Below, piece by piece: positions 1 through 8,172 of a DNA stretch of 64,000 nucleotides. Below the pieces are notes generated by a model. That model was not told the origin of the DNA. It ran no database searches and saw only the letters and a list, made by a program, of their open reading frames with translations. Both the position numbers and the translations under genes were made by a program. The DNA comes from Vibrio splendidus (GTDB lineage: Bacteria; Pseudomonadota; Gammaproteobacteria; Enterobacterales; Vibrionaceae): contig NZ_CP031055.1 in assembly GCF_003345295.1 (NCBI RefSeq), forward strand, positions 744,001 through 808,000. The letters are read 5' to 3'. Position 1 is the first letter of the stretch. The number at the start of each line of letters is the position of its first letter.

Positions 1-585
1 ATCAATAGTTGCGTGAAACTTCCAATCCTTATTGATCTGCGTTATCCATCTCACACCTATTTGGTAGTCAACCCAATCTTCATCGAGTGATCGGTCTGCA
101 CTTAGATTACCACCTGAACCGTAAAGCTTGGCATCAATGTCGTTATCCCACCAACGAAGCCCAAACAGATAATCAATCGTGCCAAAATCGTACTGGTAGC
201 GCTTAAAACCCTTCACATCTAAAACACCTTGTCGGATATCAAGGTTGCCCCTCAATACCTCTAGGTTGCTACCTAACACTGAGTTTGTTTTTCCGCTTAG
301 CTTCATGAAGCTATAGTCAATGTAATAGCCCCACTGATTGTCATAGATACCCTCTAAACGCACCATTGCGGTCATATCAAGGTGATCCATGATGAATGCA
401 GGATCAACATCGACATCTGCAGACAAATTACCAATGGTGCTGTCTCCGCGGATGTTGAGTGCGAGCGCGTAAATTTCGAAGCTATGTTGCCACTTTTTTG
501 TATCCGCTTGTGCGCTTGCTTCCTGAGCATTTACGGTTGAACTCGCAGCCAACACTGATGCGATTAGATAATGCCATTTAGCCAT
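1..585 (-). CDS. Outer-membrane beta-barrel-like protein, 3' end outside window
   Basis: I translated this by hand from the minus strand. It starts MAKWHYLIASVLAASSTVNA, a clear signal peptide with an AxA-type end. The mature part alternates polar and aromatic residues (for example WGYYIDYSFMKLSG, IDYLFGLRWWDNDI, WVDYQIGVRWI), as in small outer-membrane barrels. The frame stays open for 195 codons to the window edge, so the C-terminus is missing. It is divergent from the DUF4345/sulfatase pair, with 137 bp between the starts. I do not recognise the family with certainty; a porin-like or structural envelope role is inference. Confidence 0.7.
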   Translation of the reverse strand, partial: MAKWHYLIASVLAASSTVNAQEASAQADTKKWQHSFEIYALALNIRGDSTIGNLSADVDVDPAFIMDHLDMTAMVRLEGIYDNQWGYYIDYSFMKLSGKTNSVLGSNLEVLRGNLDIRQGVLDVKGFKRYQYDFGTIDYLFGLRWWDNDIDAKLYGSGGNLSADRSLDEDWVDYQIGVRWITQINKDWKFHATID

Positions 586-722
586 ATTGATATCCTTATC
601 TGGTTTGAAGAGTGCACACTATAAATGTATGTATTAATTAGCCATTTTCTATATATGCAACTTGTATATTGCTGATTGTAGACTATGTTTTTTAAAAAGA
701 GCCAAATTTAAAGAGTGGGAAT

Positions 723-1112
723 ATGAAGCTACAAAGTGTTTTCTTGTTGGTAGCGGTTTTAGGCTTAACGCCTATTGCGTTGTCTTACGGCTACGCCCCC
801 GCTATTTCTATGGATTATCTTTTCGGAATTGATGCTAGTTCTATCAACGTGACTCATATTTTTCGAGCCGTGATGGGGCTGTATTTGGCACTGGCTCTGT
901 TTTGGGTTAGTGGCGCATTGATAAAAAAGTATCGACTGCCAGCGCTTTATAGCTTGGTGGTCTTCATGTTGGGTTTGGCTGCAGGCCGAGTCGTTAGCTT
1001 AGTCTTAGATGGCATGCCGCACTGGCTGCTTTTTGTCTATCTAATTTTGGAGCTTGGCTTTGGTTTGGTCGGAATAAAAATGATTCACAAAGAACAATCT
1101 GAAACAATATAA
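723..1112 (+). CDS. DUF4345-type small membrane protein
   Basis: This is a 129-residue protein with about four hydrophobic segments (residues 5-22, 48-66, 74-92 and 101-118). The pattern HIFRAVMGLYLALALFW followed by LAAGRVVSLVLDGMP matches my memory of the DUF4345 family, whose function is unknown. It lies 9 bp before the sulfatase ATG on the same strand, so the two are very probably co-transcribed. That suggests an accessory or unrelated membrane role in sulfatase expression, but nothing in the sequence shows a mechanism. Confidence 0.75.
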   Translation: MKLQSVFLLVAVLGLTPIALSYGYAPAISMDYLFGIDASSINVTHIFRAVMGLYLALALFWVSGALIKKYRLPALYSLVVFMLGLAAGRVVSLVLDGMPHWLLFVYLILELGFGLVGIKMIHKEQSETI

Positions 1113-1121
1113 GGACATTAT

Positions 1122-2624
1122 ATGAAAGGGATTTTTCACCTTCTTACCTTGAGCGTGTTGAGTAGCTTTTCGCTATCGGCATGGTCGGCACAAGAACAAC
1201 CTAACATCTTCGTCATTTTCACCGATGATATTGGCATCTCAAACCTGAGCGCTTATCACAATGGCGTGATGAGTAGCGAAACACCAAACATCGATAGTAT
1301 TGCTGAGAAGGGAATGCTTCTGACAGACTACTATGCGCAGCCATCTTGTACCGCGGGTCGTTCTGCTTTCTTAACCGGGCAATTACCAGTTAGAACCGGA
1401 ATGCACTCTGTTGGGTTACCTGGCGGTCCCGTTGGTTTAAGTGCGGATACGCCAACGCTTCCTGAGATGCTCAAAACGATGGGGTATGTGACTGGGCAAT
1501 TTGGTAAAAACCACCTTGGTGATAGAGATGAATTTTTACCGACAATGCACGGTTTTGATGAGTATTGGGGTTGGTTGTATCACTTGAATGCGATGGAATA
1601 TACCGAAGATCCAGATTGGCCAAAAGATGGATCGTTAGATGCCTTTGCACCTCGTAATGTTATTTACGCAAAATCAGATGGCAAAGGTGGCCAAACGATC
1701 GAAGACGATGGTGCATTGTCGATTGAGCGTATGCGTACACTCGACGATGAAGTAAATAAGCATGCTATCAACTTCATTGAACGAGCCGTAGAAGCGGATA
1801 AACCATTCTTTACTTGGTACTGCCCATCTCGTGGCCATGTATGGACGCACCTTTCTCCTGAATATGAAGCGATGCTTGGCCAAAACGGTTGGGGGCTGCA
1901 AGAAGTGGTCATGAAAGACCTTGATGACCACGTTGGGGAAATGATGGCGAAAATGGAAGAGTTAGGAATTGCCGATAACACCATTATCATTTTCACTGCA
2001 GACAACGGCCCTGAGATCATGACTTGGCCTGATGGCGGCATGACGCCTTTCCATGGTGAAAAAGGTACGACTTGGGAAGGTGGCGTAAGAGCGCCTGCAC
2101 TGGTGAGTTGGCCGGGTAAAATCCCTGCGGGTAGCGTAGGCAATGGCATCTTTGATGGTATGGACTGGTTACCAACTCTGGTTGCTGCGGCTGGTGGTCC
2201 AACGGATCTAAAAGAGAAAATGCTGAAAGGTCATGATGGCTTTAAAGCGCACCTTGATGGTTACAACCAAGTTGATATGTTGACTGAAAAAGGCGAATCA
2301 AACCGTAAAGAGATTTACTACTACGAACGAGACAAGCTGCAAGCGGTTCGTATTGGTGATTGGAAGGCGCACTTTGTGGTCCAAAACCATGGCTGGAGTG
2401 GTCCGAAAGAGGAGTTAAACGCACCGTTACTCTTTAACTTACGTCGTGACCCATATGAGCGAGCGGCAGAAGAGTCGGGCATGTACTTGAAGTGGATGGG
2501 GCAGAAAATGTGGGCATTTGGTCCTGCACAAGCTGCTGTTCAACAACATCTAGCAACTTTCCAAGAGTGGCCCCCAGTGACACCAGATTTACCAGCTGAG
2601 AAAACAGGTGGTGTGGGTAACTAA
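1122..2624 (+). CDS. Secreted arylsulfatase-family sulfatase
   Basis: A 500-residue type I sulfatase of the alkaline-phosphatase superfamily, which hydrolyses sulfate esters. An N-terminal signal peptide (residues 1-22, ending SAWSA) predicts a periplasmic location. Metal-binding Asp pair at D35-D36 (FTDDIG); the active-site signature is C76-T-A-G-R80, fitting the C-x-A-x-R motif in which Cys is converted to formylglycine by a maturation enzyme not encoded here. Further family hallmarks are GKNHLGD, FTADNGPE and GEKGTTWEGGVRAP. AAGGA lies just before the start. The natural substrate cannot be read from sequence. The porin, transporter and LacI gene nearby suggest use of a sulfated organic compound (inference). 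Confidence 0.9.
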   Translation: MKGIFHLLTLSVLSSFSLSAWSAQEQPNIFVIFTDDIGISNLSAYHNGVMSSETPNIDSIAEKGMLLTDYYAQPSCTAGRSAFLTGQLPVRTGMHSVGLPGGPVGLSADTPTLPEMLKTMGYVTGQFGKNHLGDRDEFLPTMHGFDEYWGWLYHLNAMEYTEDPDWPKDGSLDAFAPRNVIYAKSDGKGGQTIEDDGALSIERMRTLDDEVNKHAINFIERAVEADKPFFTWYCPSRGHVWTHLSPEYEAMLGQNGWGLQEVVMKDLDDHVGEMMAKMEELGIADNTIIIFTADNGPEIMTWPDGGMTPFHGEKGTTWEGGVRAPALVSWPGKIPAGSVGNGIFDGMDWLPTLVAAAGGPTDLKEKMLKGHDGFKAHLDGYNQVDMLTEKGESNRKEIYYYERDKLQAVRIGDWKAHFVVQNHGWSGPKEELNAPLLFNLRRDPYERAAEESGMYLKWMGQKMWAFGPAQAAVQQHLATFQEWPPVTPDLPAEKTGGVGN

Positions 2625-2674
2625 TACGCACTTGTCTCAAGTAGTTGGGACAGTAAAGGCTGAGTAGAAATACA

Positions 2675-2720
2675 AAATCCTGTTGGAGACTCTAATCGTC
2701 GCCAACGGGATTTTTCTTTT
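2675..2720 (+). terminator. Rho-independent terminator of the sulfatase
   Basis: The arm AAATCCTGTTGG (2675-2686) pairs with CCAACGGGATTT (2702-2713), with one G-U pair, and is followed by TTCTTTT. It sits 50 bp after the sulfatase stop. Confidence 0.75.
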
Positions 2721-2760
2721 CCGTATTCACGCTACTATTTTGTTTCTACTTTGAACGAGT

Positions 2761-3792
2761 TTACTTAATCTTCAGCGTGGTATTGCGCTCTATAAATTGA
2801 ACAGGAACCATTAATTTTACTAAGCTGGTGTCTTGTTCTTGAATTTGGTTAACCACAATTTTCACTGATTCACGCGCAAGGCGTCTAAAATCCTGCTTGA
2901 AGGTGGACAGTTGGTAGTTGAGCCATTGAGTCTGCGGGATATCATCAAAACCAATCACTTGCAGGTCTTCTGGGATACGAAGCCCAAACTCTAAACGAGC
3001 TACATCCATTACCGCCATCGCAAGGTTATCTGTCGCACAAAACACCGCTTGCGGATGCGTTGCTTCGTTGAACATGTCGCGGATGATCTCTAACGAATCA
3101 AGGTAGTCGTAATCAGCTTCAATAACTCGAGCCTGTTTGCCTGTTAAGTCTTCAAATTCTGTGCAGAAACCGACTTGGCGCTCGCCATTAGTAAACGTTG
3201 GCACATTACCCGTCACATAAGTCGCAGTCTTGATACCAAGTTTATGAAAGTGTTGCGCTGCAAATTGCCCTGCCGCGTAGTTATCACTCACAACATGGCT
3301 ACTCTTCGTCCCTTCAACAACACGCGCGAACTGAACGATAGGGATGTCAAACTCTTCACACTCTTCATAAAGTGACTTATTGAATGTCGCAGAAGCAGCA
3401 ATCACACCATCAACACGATATTGGAAAATATTCGGAATCGAGTGGATGTCGTTACCGTCGACTTGCCAAGGGATAAGCACAGCAGAATAGCCCTGTTTTT
3501 GTAACTCAGTAGAGATGAGTTGCAGGGTTTTCATGTGAATTGGGTAATCAGCATCAGGGAAGACCAAACCAATCAACTTAGATTCATTTGTCGTTAGGCT
3601 ACGAGCAAAGGCATTCGGGCGATAGTTGAGTGCTTTTGCGGCTTCGAATACTTTTTGTTTGGTCTTTTCAGATACCGAACTGCCCGGAACAAATACACGA
3701 GAAACGGTAGATTGAGAAACGCCAGCCAGCTTAGCGACATCTTTTGAAGTAACGGTTGGTTTTGACGCCGTGGAGTGTTTGGGAGAGCTCAT
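2761..3792 (-). CDS. LacI-family transcriptional regulator
   Basis: About 343 residues from the ATG at 3792. The N-terminal helix-turn-helix reads VTSKDVAKLAGVSQSTVSRVF, followed by the hinge region ALNYRPNAFARSL and a periplasmic-binding-protein-like effector domain (LIGLVFPD, QVIGFDDIPQTQWL). Family members bind small sugars or related ligands and repress or activate catabolic genes. A GTG at 3825 would add 11 residues before the HTH; neither start has a strong ribosome site, and I prefer the ATG. It faces the sulfatase convergently and lies directly downstream of the porin and MFS genes on the same strand, so it may control this cluster (inference). The ligand is unknown. Confidence 0.9.
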   Translation of the reverse strand: MSSPKHSTASKPTVTSKDVAKLAGVSQSTVSRVFVPGSSVSEKTKQKVFEAAKALNYRPNAFARSLTTNESKLIGLVFPDADYPIHMKTLQLISTELQKQGYSAVLIPWQVDGNDIHSIPNIFQYRVDGVIAASATFNKSLYEECEEFDIPIVQFARVVEGTKSSHVVSDNYAAGQFAAQHFHKLGIKTATYVTGNVPTFTNGERQVGFCTEFEDLTGKQARVIEADYDYLDSLEIIRDMFNEATHPQAVFCATDNLAMAVMDVARLEFGLRIPEDLQVIGFDDIPQTQWLNYQLSTFKQDFRRLARESVKIVVNQIQEQDTSLVKLMVPVQFIERNTTLKIK

Positions 3793-3927
3793 AGAAGATA
3801 CTTTTGAACTAAATTGACAGTGCACAGAGTACCATGATTAGGTACGTATTCAAAAATACAATATGCCGTGATGGGATGAAAAATAAGGGTTAATAGAGAA
3901 CGTTGGATATTATTCTGGGTATGACCC

Positions 3928-3953
3928 AAAAAAACTCTGCATTAAGAGCAGAG
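3928..3953 (-). terminator. Terminator of the porin gene
   Basis: Arms CTCTGC (3935-3940) and GCAGAG (3948-3953). Read on the minus strand the hairpin is followed by a run of seven T residues, 38 bp after the porin stop. Confidence 0.8.
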
Positions 3954-3990
3954 CTTTGTTTAGCGAATTTATGACTCGATTAACTGGGTG

Positions 3991-5067
3991 TTAGAAGTAG
4001 TAACGGATACCTGCAGCGAATTGGTCATCGCTGTTTTCGTAATGGTTACCTACGGACTTGTCGTTGCCATTATCGAATTGGTATTCAGTCCATACTAAGA
4101 ACTTGTTCTTCTTAAAGTGGTATTCAAGGCCAGGGATAATCAACTGACGATCGTAGCCATTAGCGTTGTCGTCTGTGTCCGTTAAGTAGTTAACGTTAAA
4201 GGTTGGACGCAGACCATTTTCAAAGTGGTAGTAAGTGAAGAATTCAGCACCACGGTGGTCGTAAAATTCGGCTTTGCTGGTGGTTTCCCAATTTGAGCCT
4301 TGGCTGTAAGTGAAACCAACGAATAGGCCATTATTGGTATAGTTGACACCCAATAAACCGATACGTTGTGTGTCGCCATCTTTGATGTTTTTAACGCCAG
4401 CATCGACATCATCGAATTCATTCTGATGGTAAGCCAAACCAATCGTTAGGCCGTCCATAACCGTGTATAGGGTTGATGCGCCCATACCGTTTTTCAGTGT
4501 TGCGGTTAAACCGTCAGCAAGGCCAACATCTTCACGCGTTGTTTGGTAAGTGAAGCCGTACTTCCAGTTATCGCTGATGTTGTTGCGGTAAGTAATCGAG
4601 TTTTCCGCGCGGCCTGTACCAGAAGCAATACCCCAGTCAGAAAGGTTGTAGTAACCAGAACCACGTGAACCAAACACACGACCCATATCGGTAAACCAAG
4701 CTACATCGTAGAAGGTAGACCACTGTTTAGTACCCGCAGCGATCTTGCCGTATTTGTCGTGCTCTATACCTGCGTATAGAAGTCGGTCGTAAATATTGTC
4801 GCCGTTAGCACCCGAGTTGTAACCCCATTCGGCATGGCCAAAGCCAGTCCAATCGTTGTCTAACCCCATTTGACCTTTAAGGCCGAAACGAGAACTACCG
4901 CTGTTCCATTCGCCATTATGATCGCCACCTTTATCTTGGTAACGAACGTCAAAACGGCCATCTAGAGTGAGGCTATCGCCTGCGTCATTGGTAAAAGTAT
5001 GTGCAGCAAAAGCAGAACCCGACGTAAGCGCCGTCAGGATCACTGCTGAAAGAATCGACTTTTTCAT
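3991..5067 (-). CDS. General-diffusion porin (OmpC/OmpF-like)
   Basis: A 358-residue outer-membrane porin. The start at 5067 gives a classical signal peptide (MKKSILSAVILTALTSGSAFA) and has AAAGAGAA upstream; the frame extends further upstream but without a sensible start. The mature protein shows the Gram-negative porin pattern: DGRFDVRYQDKG near the N-terminus, SRFGLKG, a loop-3-like segment, repeated amphipathic strands and a terminal aromatic (GIRYYF). It would let small hydrophilic solutes cross the outer membrane. It is followed by LacI, and the transporter cluster lies upstream on the same strand, so it may serve uptake of the substrate of this region (inference). Confidence 0.88.
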   Translation of the reverse strand: MKKSILSAVILTALTSGSAFAAHTFTNDAGDSLTLDGRFDVRYQDKGGDHNGEWNSGSSRFGLKGQMGLDNDWTGFGHAEWGYNSGANGDNIYDRLLYAGIEHDKYGKIAAGTKQWSTFYDVAWFTDMGRVFGSRGSGYYNLSDWGIASGTGRAENSITYRNNISDNWKYGFTYQTTREDVGLADGLTATLKNGMGASTLYTVMDGLTIGLAYHQNEFDDVDAGVKNIKDGDTQRIGLLGVNYTNNGLFVGFTYSQGSNWETTSKAEFYDHRGAEFFTYYHFENGLRPTFNVNYLTDTDDNANGYDRQLIIPGLEYHFKKNKFLVWTEYQFDNGNDKSVGNHYENSDDQFAAGIRYYF

Positions 5068-5255
5068 TGTTATTCTCTTTATTCGAGCCGTAGAAAGCCG
5101 CCGTGCTTTCAAGCTCGTTATATTAGTAATGGTTTGGCAGGGTGTACCCCATCCATGAGGCACTAATTGGATCAATTATTGGTGGAGCAATTAATTGATT
5201 GAAGCATTGATTGGTAGAGCACTTGCTAGGAGCAAGAAGGATCTTCTAGCAAGTC

Positions 5256-5292
5256 ATAGCAACCCAAATTAGATGTCGACTTGGGTTGCTAT
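5256..5292. other. Perfect 12-bp inverted repeat (hairpin)
   Basis: ATAGCAACCCAA (5256-5267) is the exact reverse complement of TTGGGTTGCTAT (5281-5292), with a 13-bp spacer. It lies about 93 bp beyond the stop of the NTF2-like gene and about 190 bp upstream of the porin start. No strong T tract follows on either strand. It may be a weak terminator or an mRNA 3'-end stabiliser. Confidence 0.6.
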
Positions 5293-5340
5293 TGTTTGGT
5301 TTCTATCTTTTGGCTTTTATCGCTAGGATTAAGGCGTTTT

Positions 5341-5378
5341 TATTAAAGCACCTGTATTAAAGCACCTGTATTAAAGCA
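5341..5378. repeat. 14-bp tandem repeat, 2.7 copies
   Basis: The unit TATTAAAGCACCTG occurs perfectly at 5341-5354 and 5355-5368, then a 10-bp partial copy at 5369-5378. It lies immediately after the stop of the NTF2-like gene. Confidence 0.9.
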
Positions 5379-5384
5379 TTAGGA

Positions 5385-6401
5385 TTACAGCGTTGGGTTC
5401 ATGATAGATGAAGTGCGTTCGAACACGTCTAGACCTTGCTGCTGTAGCCAGTAAGGAAGGTCAATAAGAACCCAGTTTTCAGACAGCTTGTCACCGTCAC
5501 GGTAGTAAACGTCAACCACTTGCATGTTTGCGCGTACTTCGCCGCCAGTCATACCTAGGAAGCCACCTGTAGGGGTGTTTGATAGGTTTGGCCAACCGAA
5601 GAAACAAGAGAAGTTACCTTCAGCGAAACGACAAACGTGGCCGTTGAATTTCTTGTCTTTCAGGTTGTTACGGAAAGGAAGTTGGTGCTGTTGTTGGTAA
5701 CGAGGAATCGTGTAAGACGCGCCGATACCACAAGGGCCGTACCAAATCATGTCTTTTGACCAGCTCTTCGCTAGCACTTCTGGTGGGCAACCCATTGCGC
5801 CACTGTCGTTAAGTGCAGAAAGGTCATCTACCATCTTGTTCACTAGAGCTAGTGTCGCAACGCCTTCTTCTGGAGCCGCGTCTTCAAACAACAGGCCATC
5901 GTGGTTACGTGGACCAGGGTAAACGAAGTGCTTACCTGTTGATGGTGGAAGTGGGTAGCAGCCCGCTTGGTCCATCATGCCTAGTAGATCTAGGAACAGG
6001 CCAGTTTTTGTGATTTTGCCGTCAACAACACAGTTAAATTCTGCATAGCGAACGTTCATGATCTTGCCAGTAGGGCGCATGCCTAGGTATTCAGCGTCGA
6101 ATAGACCCATGAAGTGACCCATGCTCATTACCCAAATTTCATCTGGGTTAACTTCGTTGTTACCGCCGATGAAGATATCTTGACGACGCTGCATGCGTGT
6201 CATTGATTTCATCATTGGCGCCCAGAATACGTCAGCCGCTGCTTGTGCGCCTTCTTGCTCACGGAATGGGTAAACACCACGCCACAAGTAATCTTCAGAA
6301 GTGTGTGCTTTTAAAACTTCAGCCACGTTCTCGTGAGTAGCGTTTTCGATAGCGTCAAAGTAATCGCGAACAATGCGTTTAGCTTCTTGATATTTAGACA
6401 T
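5385..6401 (-). CDS. Tandem NTF2/SnoaL-like domain protein
   Basis: 338 residues from the ATG at 6401; the longer frame begins 11 codons upstream without support. It reads as two copies of an NTF2/SnoaL-like alpha+beta cone fold. The first half has VRDYFDAIENATHENV..YLWRGVYPF and a strand MNVRYAEFNCVVDGKI; the second half has LNDSGAMG..SKDMIWYGPCGIGASY and ANMQVVDVYYRDGDKLSENWVLIDL. Such domains act as cyclases, isomerases, dehydratases or binding proteins, so the reaction is not defined. No signal peptide is seen, so it is cytoplasmic. It follows the MFS transporter on the same strand and probably handles the imported compound (inference). Confidence 0.75.
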   Translation of the reverse strand: MSKYQEAKRIVRDYFDAIENATHENVAEVLKAHTSEDYLWRGVYPFREQEGAQAAADVFWAPMMKSMTRMQRRQDIFIGGNNEVNPDEIWVMSMGHFMGLFDAEYLGMRPTGKIMNVRYAEFNCVVDGKITKTGLFLDLLGMMDQAGCYPLPPSTGKHFVYPGPRNHDGLLFEDAAPEEGVATLALVNKMVDDLSALNDSGAMGCPPEVLAKSWSKDMIWYGPCGIGASYTIPRYQQQHQLPFRNNLKDKKFNGHVCRFAEGNFSCFFGWPNLSNTPTGGFLGMTGGEVRANMQVVDVYYRDGDKLSENWVLIDLPYWLQQQGLDVFERTSSIMNPTL

Positions 6402-6464
6402 AGTAAATTCTCTTTTTTGTTGTCGAGCCAACATTCGGAACAGGACTCGATTTGGATTTTGTTA

Positions 6465-6484
6465 CCGGCTGACTTCTCAGCCGG
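6465..6484. other. Intercistronic hairpin between MFS and NTF2-like genes
   Basis: CCGGCTGA (6465-6472) and TCAGCCGG (6477-6484) form a perfect 8-bp stem around a 4-base loop. There is no T tract on the minus strand, so it is more likely an mRNA processing or stability element than a full terminator. Confidence 0.6.
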
Positions 6485-6528
6485 ATTGATGTTTATTTCG
6501 TGTCTTTAGAGGTTTCAACTAAAGGGGA

Positions 6529-7824
6529 TTAAGCTTTTGCTGTTTCCGCTTTTTTGCTCTTGTCGAAAATGCCGCCTTTCAATGTTTCTGGTAGAGATAG
6601 CCACAGTAGACCAGCCAGAATCCATACGATTGGTGACCCCCACATTGCTGTTGCTAGGTCTGAACGCTCTTGGATGAATACCAACACCATTGGGGCCCAC
6701 ATGCCGATGATACGACCACCGTGGAACAGCGCTGCACCGAAGCTACGTAAGTGAGCAGGGAACAATTCAGAGAAGTAACCACCCCATACCGCAGAAGCAG
6801 ACAAACCGAAGTTGTAGATAAGGCCTAGGATAGCCAGCATGTTTAGGCTGCCGATCATCACGTCGCTTGGTGCCACGAAGAATACTGAAGCCATTACACC
6901 CGCAAGGATGAAACCAAACGCGTTCACTTTACGACCGTATTTGTCAGCGATTGCACCCCATACCCAAGCACCGAATAGCGAACCGAATGCAGAGATAGAG
7001 AAGATGATGCCGATAGTCGCACCGTCGAATTGACGCACGTCTTTTAGGTACGTTGTCACGAAGCCAGAGAAGAATTGGTAGCCGTAGAAGTTAAGACCAG
7101 CCAGCAATAAACAAGTAATCGTTAGCTTGCGGTAAGGCGCGCTTAGCATTTCACCCCAAGAACCTTTCTTCGCTGGTGCGTTAGACGCTTCAGCTGCGGC
7201 TTGCTCTTCTTCACCGTAGGCGATCACTTTCTTGTCGCTAGGTAGGATGAAGATCATCAATGCAGCAGCAACCAGAGGAGGAATACCACCTACCCACATT
7301 AGGCTTTGCCAAGGTGCATCGATGCTAGAAATGAATGCTGCATACGCACCCATTGCCATTAGAGCAACTGAGAACATAGAAGAAGCGAATGCCGTTAACT
7401 TACCGCGAACGCTTGGTGTGAATAGGCCAATCATCAGGCTTACTGCTACTGTGAAGTAGCCACCCAAAGAAATACCGATGATGAAACGCATTGCTGCCCA
7501 CATCGCGTAATCAGTAAACATCATGTTGATGATGGTTGCGCCACCGTTTAGTGCAGTGATGACAATAAGAGTCGATTTCTTACCAAAGTTTGATGCCACC
7601 CATGCACAGCTTAGAGCACCAATCAGTGCGCCAACCGACTGCCATGTATAGAACTGAGCGGTATCCGCTAAGTTAATACCATCATACGCATCAACGATGT
7701 ATGGGCGTACGTAGTCAATAATTACAAAGTTATAACAATAGAAAAAATAGCCAACTAGAATTGCAAGATAAGCAGCTACCCTTTGAATCATAGGAACTTC
7801 GCTCATGTGTTTTTTAGTAGTCAT
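6529..7824 (-). CDS. MFS transporter
   Basis: A 431-residue major-facilitator permease with about twelve membrane segments and a central cytoplasmic loop (about residues 200-230, rich in E, A and K). The family motif between segments 2 and 3 is degenerate (SNFGKKSTL), while the second-half copy GAIADKYGRKVNAFG is clear. C-terminal features such as YFSELFPAHLRSFGAALFHGGR resemble the sialate/aromatic-acid/sugar-acid branch of MFS, but the substrate cannot be named. AAAGGTTT lies upstream of the start. It is first in a minus-strand pair with the NTF2-like gene and divergent from the SSS symporter at 8173. Confidence 0.88.
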   Translation of the reverse strand: MTTKKHMSEVPMIQRVAAYLAILVGYFFYCYNFVIIDYVRPYIVDAYDGINLADTAQFYTWQSVGALIGALSCAWVASNFGKKSTLIVITALNGGATIINMMFTDYAMWAAMRFIIGISLGGYFTVAVSLMIGLFTPSVRGKLTAFASSMFSVALMAMGAYAAFISSIDAPWQSLMWVGGIPPLVAAALMIFILPSDKKVIAYGEEEQAAAEASNAPAKKGSWGEMLSAPYRKLTITCLLLAGLNFYGYQFFSGFVTTYLKDVRQFDGATIGIIFSISAFGSLFGAWVWGAIADKYGRKVNAFGFILAGVMASVFFVAPSDVMIGSLNMLAILGLIYNFGLSASAVWGGYFSELFPAHLRSFGAALFHGGRIIGMWAPMVLVFIQERSDLATAMWGSPIVWILAGLLWLSLPETLKGGIFDKSKKAETAKA

Positions 7825-8172
7825 GACCGATAAACCTTTATTTTTTATAGGGTGTTTTTAGTTTCGATTATTGTGTGGCGGTTATTGAATATCACCACAC
7901 CATCTTCATTTCGGGAGAGATAATAGAATTTTTGTGGTTATTAGATCCGTGATCAAAGTCAATTTTAAAATGAGTGCGTACCCATTTTGTGCATTTTAGT
8001 GATCTTGATCTCATTAGATCGTTGTTTTGGGACTTTTTGAGCATTTAGAGTGTTTAATCATCTATCTTAGTGACAATACTCACACTTACTGTGGGTTTTT
8101 GAGGGAAAATATCGATTTTTGAGTACTATTGGCGGCGAATGAATTGCGAAATATAATAAACGGAATCTAAAA
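7825..8172. other. Divergent promoter region, MFS versus SSS symporter
   Basis: 348 bp without a gene, AT-rich in its right half. It must hold promoters for both flanking transcripts. I see one candidate CRP-like site (listed separately) and a weak GTGTGG/CCACAC dyad at 7873-7900; no other strong signal was recognised. Confidence 0.6.
7998..8013 (+). promoter_or_regulatory. Candidate CRP-type site
   Basis: AGTGATCTTGATCTCA matches the CRP consensus core TGTGATCTAGATCACA at 13 of 16 positions by my count. It lies 160 bp before the SSS symporter start and 174 bp from the MFS start. Catabolite control would suit nutrient transporters, but binding is inferred only. Confidence 0.4.

Noticed and set aside
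1664..2149. 161-codon open frame antisense to the sulfatase
   Set aside because: It overlaps a strong sulfatase gene with intact motifs and has no ribosome site or recognisable domain; it is a shadow frame.
7945..7962. FNR or second CRP site before the SSS symporter
   Set aside because: The dyad is too imperfect (CGTGATCAAAGTCAAT) to support a call.
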